Of a stretch of DNA of 64,000 nt, positions 22,713 through 35,213 are shown piece after piece. Source of the DNA: Tribonema minus (lineage: Eukaryota; Sar; Xanthophyceae; Tribonematales; Tribonemataceae); assembly GCA_017506865.1 (NCBI GenBank), contig JAFCMP010000049.1:186001-250000 (forward strand). The letters are read 5' to 3'. The notes beneath the pieces are model-generated. The model ran no database searches. It saw only the letters and a list, made by a program, of their open reading frames with translations, and was not told where the DNA came from. Position numbers and translations under genes: made by a program. Position 1 is the first letter of the stretch, and the number at the start of each line of letters is the position of its first letter.

Positions 22713-23465
22713 GACACAGTCCCCAAGGCCTGTACTTTTATCAGACTGGTGAGCAACATTGCAATCGTGATTTGGGAAGCAATAGGAGGGCAATGCGGTG
22801 ACGTCGCCCTCAGAGCGCTGATGAGATGCGTCCTGCAAACTGCCTCGTACACGACATGAGGCGATGGTGGAGCGCATTTGCAACTCGATTTCCACGTGAG
22901 TACACTTGGCCGAGGCGTGCCAAGAGTTTGCACCAAGTACCTAGATGCCCGACACACAGCTGCCAGTCAGCACAGCGCGACATGCATGTACCAGTAGGTG
23001 TTCGATGATCGGCAATCAAATAAGAGGTCAGCAACTTGCGACCAGCACATGATGGTAGCCAGTGGGGGTGCGCATCCTGGTACGTTGTGCCCACGCCACT
23101 GGTTTCTCGTGATGCTTGTGTGTGTACTTGGAAGTACACAACACAGCGTCCCAAGCTCGTTAACGCCGAAAGGCGTGGCAGCGAATGCGGCTGGTTTGGT
23201 GGGTGGGCTGGGCTGCAGGGCTTGCAGGAGCTAGCACCAGCGGCCCTCAGGTGATACCAGCGTGCGTAGCCCCTTCGAGAGAACTTCAAACGTGTGGTGG
23301 TGTCTCGGAAGCCCTGGCTGGCGTGCGGAGGAGGGACAGGCAGCGGCTTGGCGTGCTTGGAGAGCAAGCGGAGTCGGCTGCACGCCACGGCACCAACCAC
23401 AAGTTACTCGCAGCGGTAAATGGCAATATCTTGTCAGGCTTGCAGCCTGCGGTGAGCCGTGACCT

Positions 23466-24110
23466 CGCTCATCAAGGAGGCGATGCTTTACTTAGTTATA
23501 TAGCCTTTCTCTCTAGCGTCAGCGCCTGGCGCCCAGTGACTCCCTCTGCTTATCTTTATGATATCGGGGTTCACGTAGATAGCCACAATCTCCAGTTCAG
23601 GGCTCATCATGGTGACCTTGGCCTGCATGAAAACTTTGAGATGGAGTCTGCGTGGAGCTGGGTGGCCCTTAGAAGGGTCTGTCTGTGGGGGGAGAGTCTT
23701 GCAGCTTTGTTTGGTATCCCTGCTAGTGTGTGGGGGACAGTCGCTTGCGGATGCTTTGTTGGGGGTGATATGGGAGGCCCGGTGAACCACTGTCCCGCTC
23801 ATCAAGGAGGCGATGCTTTGCTTAGTTATATAGCCTTTCTTTCTAGCGTCAGCGCCTGGCGCCCAGTGACTCCCTCTGCTTATCTTTATGATATCGGGGT
23901 TCACGTAGATAGCCACAATCTCCAGTTCAGGGCCCATTATGGTGACCTTGGCCTGCATGAAAACTTTGAGATGGAGTCTGCGTGGAGCTGGGTGGCCCTA
24001 AGACGGGTCTGTCTGTGGGGGGAGAGTCTTGTAGCTTTGTTTGGTATCCCTGCTAGTATGTGGGGGACAGTCGCTTGCGGGTGCTTTGTTGGGGGTGATG
24101 TGGGGGGCGG
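23466..24110. repeat. Near-identical 330-bp tandem duplication, open on both strands
   Basis: A unit beginning CGCTCATCAAGGAGGCGATG starts at 23466 and again at 23796 with few substitutions along ~310 bp. Because 330 is a multiple of three, the reading frame passes through both copies: the plus strand is open from about 23185 to 24150 and the minus strand from 23958 to 23488, producing ~110-residue protein repeats in each direction. No known domain is visible and no splice partners were found, so both open frames may be by-products of the duplication. The high identity implies a recent event. Confidence 0.85.
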
Positions 24111-24357
24111 GGTGTGGCGTGCAAGCTTTGCATGCTACATCCAAGAGTGAGAACAAGGCGACACACCTACAACATGGCATTTCCACAGCCACAAGTGGAA
24201 TATAATAAAAGTACATCATGGCGTGCTCTGTGATTCATACTGTAGCTACTCGCCACACCAGTTTTACACGTCTGAACACTAGAAGTCCAAGATGAGAAGG
24301 ACAAGGCAAGACACCATTTGTGCAGATGCAACACCAATAGTAACACTGTCACTTTAC

Positions 24358-25034
24358 TAGAGTTGTCAGCCGACCACCGGCTAAGCCGATCGGCCTCGGC
24401 TAGCCGGTGTAGCCGGTTAGCCGAGCTGATCGATACCCCGGCTTTTTGTCGGCTTTTTCGAAAATGCGCAATGCAGCAAGCAGGAGCTACTGGAGTGACT
24501 TCAGGCACCCAAGGAGGCGGTCAGGTGCCTTACAGATGACAACAGACCATGCAGCCTCACTACGATACTGCCTAACGCGAATGACCAGCTTCTGACTCAC
24601 GCAACAAACACACCAGAGGTGTGCAGCGCTGATGCCGTGGATGCAGTATGCTGAGCATGGGAGTACGGAAAGCATTCTTCACACGTACTGCTGCGAAGGC
24701 GTGATACAACGCAACGCCGCGACCAACTTCAACTCTGAATTGAACCGAGAGCGTGGCTGCCTGAGCATCGTTACTGCATCAGCCTTACAGTGTGTCGAAT
24801 GAGTGCCAGAACACTGAAAACAGGGGCTCGTGAGGAGCCGAGGAGAGTGAAAGAGATCAAGCAAAAACGCTGCCGACACCGCTGACACCGTTCAAAGCCG
24901 GTCCAATCTCCTAAGCCGACCAAAAGCCGGTGGAAAGCCGACTCATATGCCAAGCATCGGCTAGCCGGTGTAGCCGAGCCGACTGGGACCCCGTTGACAA
25001 AAAAGCCGACAAGAGGCATCGGCTGACAACTCTA
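24358..25034. mobile_element. Non-autonomous hAT-type element, 677 bp
   Basis: Perfect 16-bp terminal inverted repeats TAGAGTTGTCAGCCGA and TCGGCTGACAACTCTA are flanked by an exact 8-bp duplication CACTTTAC (24350-24357 and 25035-25042). TIRs starting TAGAG plus an 8-bp target duplication are hAT hallmarks. Subterminal regions are packed with AGCCG/CGGCT words like those in the 4432-4931 element. No transposase frame. It lies in the gap 3' of RAD23. Confidence 0.92.
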
Positions 25035-25852
25035 CACTTTACAGCAAGTCATGCATGAAGATACAGTCTGTCTATACTTCGAAGTAGACCCGATTTTTTG
25101 GACCCAGCATGCTCGACAGAAACCATCATGTTTCTTGGCTTGACAAAACTTCTTGTTGAGAATCAAAAGTGGCCATTGGATCCCTTGTGCTGTCTGGGAG
25201 ACAGGCGAGCGAGGTAATGGAGAGCACATTGAAGAACACTCAGCCTACCAGTCCCAATTTCGGCCAACGTAGGGGTAGGAGCAGGCCTTCCCCTCCCCTC
25301 TCACCAAATATGGCACTACATCATGATATTATTAAGTGTGTCATGTGTCTTCAAGCGTGTGGTGCAGAGATTATGCGATGTGCGCTCTTGCAGGTATGTC
25401 CGCATGTCTCAACGTGCCTACATTATAAAGCAGCAAGATGGGCTACTGTAGCATGCACAGCACCACAAGCAGCACCAGCATGACACGAAAAGCAAGCATG
25501 ACACGGCACACGGCAGAGGGTTCCACCCTACAATGGCATGGGCGAAGCGGAAAGTACAACGTGCCAGCGTGGCTTGCATTAATGCAGTGCGTGCTTGTGC
25601 TGTGTTGCTGTATACATGAGCATCAGTGTATCGGTGCATGCTTGCAGGCAGCACCTATTATGCATAGATACCGAAGGCCATTACTCCACTTGAGCACAGC
25701 AGGTGTTGTTGGCCACTCCTTCTGGCCTGCCTCTGTCTCAAGGCACAGGAAGCCCAAGACAATCTAGGCTTGGAACCGCTGCCGAACTACATGCATATAC
25801 ATGACTGCGTCAATGTGTAGGCATCCTAGCGTTCCATGCTGCACAACACCCC

Positions 25853-28800
25853 CTATCCATCAAAGAGCATGTTCATTGCGTACTCCACATTCTGAGGGGT
25901 GCACGCAAACCAGGAACATAGGGCAGCAGCAGGTGCATGAGTCGTGTACGTTTCCCATGTGTAAATGCTCTATGTGCAAACGCAGCATGTCTTTGTCCCA
26001 ATGAGTCGAGCAGCCAGCACTGGGTTTGACTTTGGAACAAGAGCGTCGAGCATCTGAGGGAACCTCCAAGCATGTTGAACAGTAGTATAGGCAACAGCTA
26101 ATAAGGCTGCGCAACACATGCATATATGAACCTCTGTGTTGGGCTGCCGGCTGGAGCTGGCCTACCGAACACGTGAGATCTGTCCATACTGAACACCCAT
26201 GCCCGAACGCTAAAAAGCTTGCACACAGAAGTCTTTTTACCCACTGTGGTTATAGTGGCACTGTTTGACTTGTGGCCAATGACTGCAGCAGCGGCAACCA
26301 CGGTTATTGGTGGAAGGCACTTGCGGCTAACCACCCCTTGTCACCTAGAGCTCAACGATCTTTTTGATTCGATTTTCATATGTGGGCACAAATGAGGCGG
26401 CACATACCCCCAAGAGGCCAACTACACAAGAAAAATGCTAAGCGAACACCATAAATAACTCATGCTCAAGGTAAAGAATTCGTCCTTCAATTGAGAACAG
26501 TGCAGTCTTGACGAGTGTAGACGCATTGTGGGACTTGGAGGCATCGCCACTTTATGTGCCATGAACCTTACGTGCAAAATTCTACCTCACGTGACGCGCC
26601 ATGGTCATGTCTCATGGCGCCGCACGAACCTTGCTTGTACTTGAACACGATCTGTAACTGGCGACTTGAGCCAAAGCAGTGCGTGCTTGTAATCAACACA
26701 GAATAGTCTGTGCTACACATAAAGATACACACACATCTGTGCACTGCAGCCCAACTTCACCTTGTCGCAGCTCAGGTATGCCTCAATAACTCTCTGGCGC
26801 GACATGTTCGGCACTATTGCCATCAGCTGCACATGTGCAACACAGTCACGTACAAGACAACAGCACCGGTGCAAGGTGTCAATTACAGTCAAGTGATAGC
26901 AGGTGCAGTGGACCGAAGCAAAAAAGCGGCAGTTGCGAGTGCCATGTTCATGTTGGGGCAACAGCTGTTCATTTCCTGTGAAGATGCTAATACTTGTGGA
27001 CCACATGTATGTAGAGACATGTCCAAACCTAAACATGTCTGGCCATTGCTGCAACCTGTGCACATGCGGCTGTGGGCAAACTTCACACACAATGCGCAGT
27101 GACCGGACCAAGGCTGCGTTGCCAGCAACCATCAGGGCGCCAACCACACTATGTAAGACATTAACACCCTTACACCGGTGATCCAAGCATATGCATGTCA
27201 GTGGCGATGAAGCTGAGCATCTCATGGCTGGACATGACACATATGACACGTCGACTGACAGCCCTTATTTTCCTTCACTTGTCAAAACTCAAAAGTCTTG
27301 CCTGCTAAGCTCCTGACATTGAGCCAAGAGGAAGATGGCAGCACGCGTGTGCATGTTTCCTGCCTGTGATGCCCTGGTGTTGCACCACATGCACAGCAAC
27401 TGATAGAGCGATGTGTGTACATATGCCTGCACCATACCTGGTCCACTGCAGCGTTGTCTTCGGCTGTGAGCGCAGCGGTAGGTGCTTGGTCGCTGCCACC
27501 AGCATCCATGGATTCTGTGAATGCAACATGATAGTAGAAACCATGAGGAGCGTTGTTGAAGAGAGGTTGCTTCATGTCCTACTGGTAAGAGTGGACCCAC
27601 TGAGTGTAGTGTTGCAACTTCCTTTCAAGCACCAGAAGTTCATGTGTGGCCTGCCTCGGAGTGTGTTGACTACATAAGCCGTTTCTGATGGTGTCCAAAC
27701 CCATTCAAACCATTTCAAGAGATTGAAGGGCGCCACAAGTTGCTTGCTGGTGCTGAGGCCAGCGCTTGCCACTGCACATACCTACAGTACGTATGCTGCG
27801 TCAAGGCATACATACTCTTTCACATGGGCCACTCTTGTCTGGAATTGCACAAGCATTTGACGCAGCTAAGCGCTTTCTCCTGCCACACAGTACAGGCACT
27901 TCCAGACTTGCAATACTGCAAAGTGCTACCTCATCAACACCAGCGACTTGCCTAAACCTATGTGTATGTGAACTGACAGAGCACCTGATGCATGAGCCAA
28001 CGGGCCAACGGTGGCCCAACACTCAAAGCACCATAAAACACCGCCTAATCAATGCATGCGTGTAGCTGTTCGTTTGATGTGGCTCAACCATCAACAGCAC
28101 CGCGTATTCATGCAGTAAAACGAACAAACTCAATAAAACACAATGCAGCGGATGCAGCAGCTGATGAATCCTATCTATGACTCAGCAACACAGTGCAAAC
28201 ATTTGCAATGTAATTTCAAACATTTGCAATGTAATTTCATGTTCTGTTGCTCACCTTGCTGCTCCCCCTCCTCGTCACCCAGTACTCCTTCCAGGTCTCC
28301 TTCCATTCCCAGATCATCACCAGTCGAGTTCATCAGCTGGACAAACGCTTGCGGATGTGCATTGATCCTAACACACACAACACAAGGTCGCAGGCAGACA
28401 AGCGCAACAAGAGGTCACAAAGGCATCAGCACTGCCAAAATGTGGACCTGCCAATACTCGGAAGTCAGTAAAAGAATGCCAGAGCAGCAGGTTTGATGGT
28501 ATCGCCGATCAGCAAATGATAATGTGAGCACGGCATGCAAGTCTTCAGACACACAGCGACCGGTGTTATACAATGACAGATACCAGCGAAGGCAGCTACA
28601 CTTGTGCAAACCCATGTTTGGTCTACTTCTAGGTGCTTACAAAACAACACAGTCACTTCCCTGCAGAATTCAAAAGCAGGGCCATCAAATACTCAGCGGT
28701 CCGCATCTGCTGTAGTATGAGCTCGCTGACATATCTGAATGACCCAACGATTGACACATAGCGTGTACTACCTGGCATCAGCACAAGTACGTCATCGCTG

Positions 28801-28997
28801 TCAAGGACAACTGGTGTACTTTGTTCATTGAACGGTGTAATTTGTCGATGAAAAAACATGCGTGACATAGTCGAAAGCATTATGACACATCATGAGTGAC
28901 TCACATGTTGAGGAGCTCAGGTGACTGCTCGCCAATCCCCTGGATAATTTCCGGCAGAGCTGCAGGATTGGACTGTACCAGCTGCATACACACATAC

Positions 28998-29036
<39 letters not shown>

Positions 29037-32000
29037 GATGCATCAGCACACCACACCACCTGTCACTGCCTACCGCAAGTTGAGCCCTTTCATGACACAT
29101 AAGTCCATGCGTGACACTATTCTCATCTTCTACTGCATGGCATTATGTAATGATATGAACAAGCTTGGGCTTCAAATGTTCAAACACAAGCATACGTTCA
29201 TGCAATACATTGCTACTTGTTGGTCAGCTGCATTCATATGGCAATTACTCATAGAAGTACTTCTATAAAACTTGAGCCAGCTATGCGCTATGCCTGAATG
29301 GGCCCAGATACACCCGCAAAATACGTTTCACTGCGCAGTTGCATGCATGCATTTTGACAACAGGTGTGAGAGTGGGGACATGTGACACACAATGAGGGCA
29401 TCACGTGGCACACATATTCCAGCCTGTCGACAGCACATGCACCAGCTAATTGAATTATGCACGGAATGTGACCATGCCGCCACAAACTTCGCCAACAATA
29501 CTGAGGTAGTCTGCTTGCCAGCTATGCGTCATCAGAACTGTATTCTGACATTTGTTATTGCATATGATGCCTTTCACACGTTGTAATGTAATGATGCATG
29601 CCACCGCATGTCTGACCCTGAACTTCAGCATCAATAACAGTTACAAAAACCAAGATGGTGCTTTCAACTTGGACAGCAATCCCTCACCTCTCTAAGCTCC
29701 AGGAATTGTGGGTGATACCTCAGTGCAGCCAGGGGGTTGGCACCCCCCTCAAACCCCTGTGCAGCTTCCATGTCATCCGCATCCCCCAGTGTGTCCCCCA
29801 TAGGCCCACTCAGTATGTCAGCTGGCACAATTCCCACTGTGCCACCCACGCCTACAGACGTGAGCAGAAATCATACATGGAAATGTCATTGGTGCAATGC
29901 AATGCTCTGCAGTAGATGGGAACAGGATGCTGGAGACAACGGTTTCCGGTTACACATAAAGTTATCAGCTGCAGACAAGGGCATCAACCGGATTGACGCT
30001 GAAGAGGCGTAAACTAGCTGACTGAGCACACACACACACCATGAGGCTAGTCACCAATGTACTTCACAGGTAAGTTGACGTGCACCCTGCTACTCAACAG
30101 TATAAATTTTGGCAGCGCAACAAGTTGAGCACTGTACAAGCACATACAAGAGACAGAAGACATGACATCAATATACGCCGCCGCAATCCCGACTAGTAAG
30201 CATTGGTAAGTGGCTCCACGCACATGCTTTGAACACTCAGGTCATTCAAAGGAGTGACACCGCTAAGCGTATGCCACTTAACAGTGTGCGTATGTCTGTG
30301 CGCCACTCACCGCTTGTTTCGATGTTTGGTTGATGTGCCTCGAAGTCGGGAGCAGCAAAGTCAGGCAGGCCTGATGCAGACATCAAGGCAGGAAAATACA
30401 TCAACATCAGCAATGTCATTGCCAATACATTGTGGTGATGGAGTTGTCGACATGATAGACATACATGATGTGTGTGTCGCTCCTGTGCCAACTTCAACTT
30501 TGGTATAAATCGGGTGCTTTTCATGCCACAAGCCAGCAGGTGATGCTCAGCATGAAGTGATGCTCAGTGGCGCAAGCTTCACCATCATTATTGCAATAAA
30601 GGTGTTCAGCGATGTCGATACTAATGCAGTGGCAGCCAAACAGTGTGGCAGACAGGCGATGTGTGCTCACCTGTCATGAGGTAGTTCGCAGCCACTTCCA
30701 GGTTGTTGAACGCCGCTTGCAGAGCAGCCCTCACCTGAAGAAGTGAAAAGAGGTATCGGCACAAACATCACCATCCATGCAAAAATATATGTAGCACATA
30801 ACAAACACAACATTCTATGGCCACCATGGATCAAAATAGTTAGAGAATAGTGCCCCAGCCAAACGAGTACTTTAAGAAGTATATAAAAGTGCAAGCCATG
30901 TTTGAGGTGATGCCTAATAGCATTGACTTAAGGAGGGAGTGCATTGTACATTATTGCCGGGTGTGCGCCCTCACCTGGTCCTCTGGGAACCCCATGTCGC
31001 AAAGTTGCCGAATGGTGTCCTGGCTTGGTGCTGTGGTATGTGCAGCTACGGCCGATGTCAAGTCGTCACCAGTCAAAGGTGCACCAGCTGCTCCCCTGCA
31101 CCAGGATTGATTCGTCGAGCAGTGTATCAACATCAGCGTTGTCTTGCAGCAAGATCAGTCAAAGCAAACATCATCGTCACAGCAAGGTACACCCATCATG
31201 GTCTGGCGCCAAGAGCAAACACGTTGTTGTCAGCGTTGTTAATACCGGCACGTTTGGGTATGTACGTACGTGCGTACGCGGTAACAGCCGGAATCCTATT
31301 ACCGTGCGGTATTACCGGCTAGGGTTAGCATGATGTTGAAGTTGCTAAGTAGGTTAGCAAAATGTTGAAGTTACTAGGTAGGGCTGAACTTCCACAACTA
31401 TGGCTTAGACAAATAAGCACGTTCCCCCCACCCGCGCGTGACTTTTCGCTGGATTTTGAACTCGCGGTGTTTTGACTGCGGAGAGAGGCTGCTGGGCAGC
31501 CGTGTGCGTGTAGCTAGCGATAAGGGCTCCAGGTGGCAGCGCAAATTCTGCGACTGCACACCTGGTGATCATGGTGGTCATCAGCTCACGGCTTCTTGCG
31601 CACATCGTCCTCGTGCTCTCGCACGATAAGATGCAAAAGCGTCGACGATGCAGTGGCATCAGCCACCAAGAAGCGCAAGGCTGTCGCTGAGAGCAAGACA
31701 GGCTGCACGTGTAGCTGCTGCCGGCAAGGCAAAGCAAGCAGGTCTACCACAGTTTTACGGCAACACACACAGCGGACAGAGGGCTGCCAAGGCGAATGCA
31801 CGAGGTGCTACCGTACTAGTAGCACACAGTCTGCACTCAATAAACGGTCCCAGCACCAGCATCAGAGGAGAGAACAAGTAAGTAGGATATGGGTAGTAGC
31901 ATTGGGTTAGGGTTAGGGCTAGGGCTAGGGTTGGTTAACCCTAGCTAACCCTACTGCTAGGGTTAGCCGGTAATACGGTAATACTCTGAAAATCCTACGT

Positions 32001-34145
32001 ACTCCCCTGTTACCTTGTACGTACGTACTCCCCCGTACGTACGTCATTAACAACACTGGTTGTTGTACGTCATTAACAACACTGGTTGTTGTAACACCCA
32101 GCAACATCTGCATCGGCACAGTACCAGCAAAGTCAAGTCGTGTCGACTTAGCAGAGTACTCATCGATAGTGTCGGACCGTACGAGGAACCCACACGATCA
32201 GCATCATGGAAAGCGGTGCAAGATTGTCGATGAAGTGCCACAATCATGCGCCAAATATTACAGCAGTGCTCAGCTTACCCGCCAGGTGCACTTTCTTGTG
32301 CCACCTGTTCAGCAGCACCAGCACCAGCGCCAGCAGTGGGAGCGGCAGCAGGAGCTGCCACCGCCTGCTCAGCTGGGGCTGGGGCAGGCGCCACTGCAGG
32401 TGCAGCTGCTGCCACTGCAGGTGCAGCCACTGCAGTTGCGGTTGCTGTGGCTGCGGCAGCTTGTCCTGGCTTAGGCTTGGAGAGCATGAGCACCAGGTAG
32501 CCCTGTCAGGCACACAGGCAGCGCGGACATACATGATGTTGGTGAGCACCACATTGGTGAAAAGAGAGTGCTGAGTGGGCTTTGTGGTGCAGGGCCTTCA
32601 AACTGCACACAGGTACAGTAGGGCTTCTCTTTGCATGAAAGCATTTTAGCAACACATGCGGCCATGTATACATGATAGTGGTCGCCAATTCACTATCGAC
32701 ACAACATCAAATACAAGTATTCAGCATGCGCACCACAACACCACACCATGTTGCTGACTGCATGGCATATAAGCGATCGCCCGCAAACGGAGAAGATGCA
32801 AATCAGAGAGCATCAACAGCCACCTCATCAGACCAGCCCTGTATTGCCAGCCAGCAAGCATCTCAGAATAAACGACTAGCACAAAAGGGCCAGAAAGACT
32901 GACTCCAATAAACCATGCCATGCGTACGAGGTGCGGTCAAGTCCACTGCATTCTGCGCGACGCGACTTACCTGAGGGGTCAAGCCACACTGGGAAAACAC
33001 CAGCTGATCGTCTGACAGAATCTGGTCAGAATGAGGAATAGCAAGTGGAATAATGAGCTGAAACCATTGTGGACCAGGTTATATGTGATGCAGAACACAA
33101 CTGCTTGAAACAAGCAGCAGTAAAAACTAGTTGTTTGCAACTGCATGGGCACGTTGCCTCAAACATGAGCCTTGCACACTTGCACTGGACATGACGCTGA
33201 AAGAGGCGGCCATGTATGAATGCACTTTCAGAAGCCAATCAGCAAACGGAACCACCCGCTGTGAGGAGTGGTGTCGAGATTTGCGCCTCCCAAGTATGCA
33301 GAACAGCGAAACGCCTGCTTTGGCATCCCAGTCAGTGCTATCCCTTGAAGCCAACAACATTGCGCATCCCAAAGGCAATTCATGTCGTCATCCGCTTGAA
33401 CGGTCTTTCAAAACATGACCAAACAACTCTCGGTGCCGCTGCAACAACAACACTCACACTAACACTGCGGGCGTGTTGTCAATCAGTTTGAAGGCCATAT
33501 GTGAACACACACACGCACACCCTCACTCACTCACACACTCACCTTCCCTGTGCAAATTAGTTTTTGCAGGGATGCATCATAACCCGGCTTGAGTTCTCGG
33601 ATCTTTTCCTGTGCAGCACAGACACACAGTGTCACACAACCAGCAAGCACCCAATTGCTGTCAGATGGATCACTGCGCGAAACCTAGGACCGGACACAAG
33701 TCCGACAGTCAGCAATACACAGTGATGCAACTGCAAAGTCCCAATTGCAGTTGATGATCGGATGACCACACCAAACCACACGACTTACTGTCTTTAAAGC
33801 AAAGAAGAAGGTGTGCAAGTAAAGCTGCACCGACCACTGAGCTCACCTTGACATCCTTTACAGTGGCCGTTTCCGGAACATCCACTTTGAACTCCTCTTT
33901 ACTGATAGTCCTTATCGCCACCTGCGTTGGAAACCAAATCCGTGGGCAGGGGCACAGGAAAGTCGCAACACATCAAGACAAACGAAACCAGCAGCGCAAG
34001 GTGTGTGTAGTCTTTGCGACAAAGATTTGCAACAAGCGCATTGCGACCAGATAATCGATGGAAGATACGCGAACAGCTGCTCTGGCGATCGCGTCTGCCG
34101 TGCCATAGATCAACACTCGGAGAGATCCAAACGCACCTGCACCAT
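25853..34145 (-). CDS. RAD23: RAD23 ubiquitin receptor (UBL-UBA-XPCB-UBA)
   Basis: Fourteen exons close in phase to 401 aa: 34137-34145, 33847-33921, 33543-33608, 32971-33021, 32279-32502, 30975-31095, 30671-30734, 30311-30370, 29688-29851, 28905-28981, 28255-28367, 27438-27514, 26761-26826, 25853-25891. The UBL domain is ~1-78 (MVQVAIRTISKEEFKVDV ... GYLVLMLSKPK). An Ala/Pro linker (79-141) follows, then UBA1 at ~164-204 (IRQLCDMGFPEDQVRAAL), the XPC-binding STI1-like domain at ~260-318 (NPLAALRYHPQFLELRE ... INAHPQAFVQLMN), an acidic stretch, and UBA2 at ~357-401. RAD23 carries ubiquitinated proteins to the proteasome through its UBL and stabilises XPC/Rad4 in nucleotide excision repair. 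Exon 1 codes only Met-Val-Gln. UBA2 keeps RQRVIEAYLSCDK but lacks the usual Leu/Met-Gly-Phe loop, reading MAIVPNMS there. Intron 5 hosts a hAT-type element. Confidence 0.92.
28997..29032. repeat. (CA)n microsatellite in a RAD23 intron
   Basis: An uninterrupted dinucleotide run of about 36 bp of CA lies immediately upstream (minus-strand sense) of the 28905-28981 exon, close to its acceptor. On the transcribed strand it is a GT repeat. Length polymorphism would be expected. Confidence 0.97.
31231..32084. mobile_element. hAT-type element with long imperfect TIRs in RAD23 intron 5
   Basis: The left end CAGCGTTGTTAAT and right end ATTAACAACACTG are inverted copies of each other and are flanked by the 8-bp word GTTGTTGT (31223-31230, and after the right end). 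Inverted similarity continues inward for about 95 bp, including TATTACCGGCTAGGGTTAGC-type sequence and GTACGTACG tracts. The last 26 bp plus target word are duplicated in tandem at the right end, so the boundary is either 32058 or 32084. The interior contains short Arg/Lys/Ser-rich open frames but no recognisable transposase. Confidence 0.8.
31904..31967. repeat. Telomere-like GGGTTA/GGGCTA tract with its inverse
   Basis: GGGTTAGGGTTAGGGCTAGG runs into TTAACCCTAGCTAACCCTAC and then CTAGGGTTAGCC. The tract is thus telomere-like in one strand and then in the other, forming an inverted structure inside the hAT-type element of RAD23 intron 5. It may be an interstitial telomeric repeat captured by the element, or simply subterminal repeat words that resemble telomere sequence. 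Confidence 0.75.
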
Positions 34146-34707
34146 GACCGCTTCTCTCCTTGCGAGGGTCAAGTCGTATTTCGCACAACTTGCGCCTGTG
34201 AAGAAAACTGTAGTAGGCTATACACCGTCAACCTGCGCTTGTTGTCGTTGCTCACTCTCAACTCCCGAAAGTTCAATCTTGAAGATGCGCCTGGAGTGAA
34301 GACGCGCTTGTACCACACCTGGGGCCTTGGTTAGATTGTTCATTTGAGTTAGTGTGAGTCAACGTTGCGGGCAAGAATATCAGAGGTAAGCACATGAAAA
34401 TTGCGGCTGCTCTGGATGACCTAGCCAGGTCATTTTGCTATCTTGGTTATACATAGGCCTTACCAACCCAATAGTTGTGGGCCTTACCAGCCCAACAGCA
34501 ACCTTCCCTCGCCGATACCAGCAGCTCACACACGATGGTCACATGGTCATCACAGTAATGCCCATGCGTCCAATCAATGTGTACTACTTCATAGCGGAGT
34601 GCTTTATTGCGTCATGAGTACTGAATCACGGACAGAACCAGAACCGGGTCGTCGATGCTTAGGGATAGATTTGTAAACGCAAAGTCGTTTGGCTTAGTTA
34701 AACCGTG

Positions 34708-34749
34708 CCAATGGGCTGCAATGCGTAAATATTTACGCAAGCCCATTGG
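34708..34749. repeat. 42-bp near-perfect palindrome
   Basis: CCAATGGGCT at the left pairs with AGCCCATTGG at the right, and GCGTAAATATTTACGC forms the perfect centre. A related CCTATTGGCATTGGCGG lies 25 bp further on. The sequence could form a strong hairpin or cruciform and is about 560 bp upstream of RAD23. Confidence 0.85.
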
Positions 34750-35213
34750 ATAGCAGGCCCCTCTTTACGCACGCCTATTGGCATTGGCGGTGGCGCATCC
34801 GCGCGCAGTTCGAACTGCACCTTTGAAGTTGATGTGTGTGTGTGTGCTCCCCCTGCCGCAGCTGTGTGAGCAGTGAATTCGACCTGTAATCAGACAACTG
34901 GCTGCGGCACGCAGGAACGGCCACACAGAGTGTCCAGCTGGCGGAGGTTTTGGCGAGTTCTACAGGCCAACACGTGAGTTGCATTGCCTTTGCCACAGGG
35001 GCGCCACGACTCTGATATCTCTGGGCCTGGACTGTGTGAGCGCCATCGAAACGGGCATTGCCAAGTGGATTTTGCTGGTGACACCGTGAAGCCAATGCTC
35101 TTGCGCCCCATTACACCACCTTTGCTCTCTATTGACATGTGGTAGTGAGCAGAGGACTAAAGCCCTACAGATCCCAAAGCAAGTTCCACTGCAAACTGAA
35201 GTCACGGGCTGAC

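Larger units (their letters stand above)
21013..25852. other. Repeat-rich gap between convergent genes
   Basis: The PDCD4-like gene (+) and RAD23 (-) end towards each other here. The gap holds a CATGTGG-type short repeat in the presumed 3' UTR, a tRNA-like A/B-box element, a 330-bp tandem repeat and a hAT-type element, each listed separately. Remaining sequence shows no exon set with consistent phases. Confidence 0.6.

Noticed and set aside
32244-32552. Gln/Leu-rich and Ala/Pro-rich frames on both strands
   Set aside because: They are alternative frames of RAD23 exon 5, whose low-complexity Ala/Pro linker keeps other frames open.
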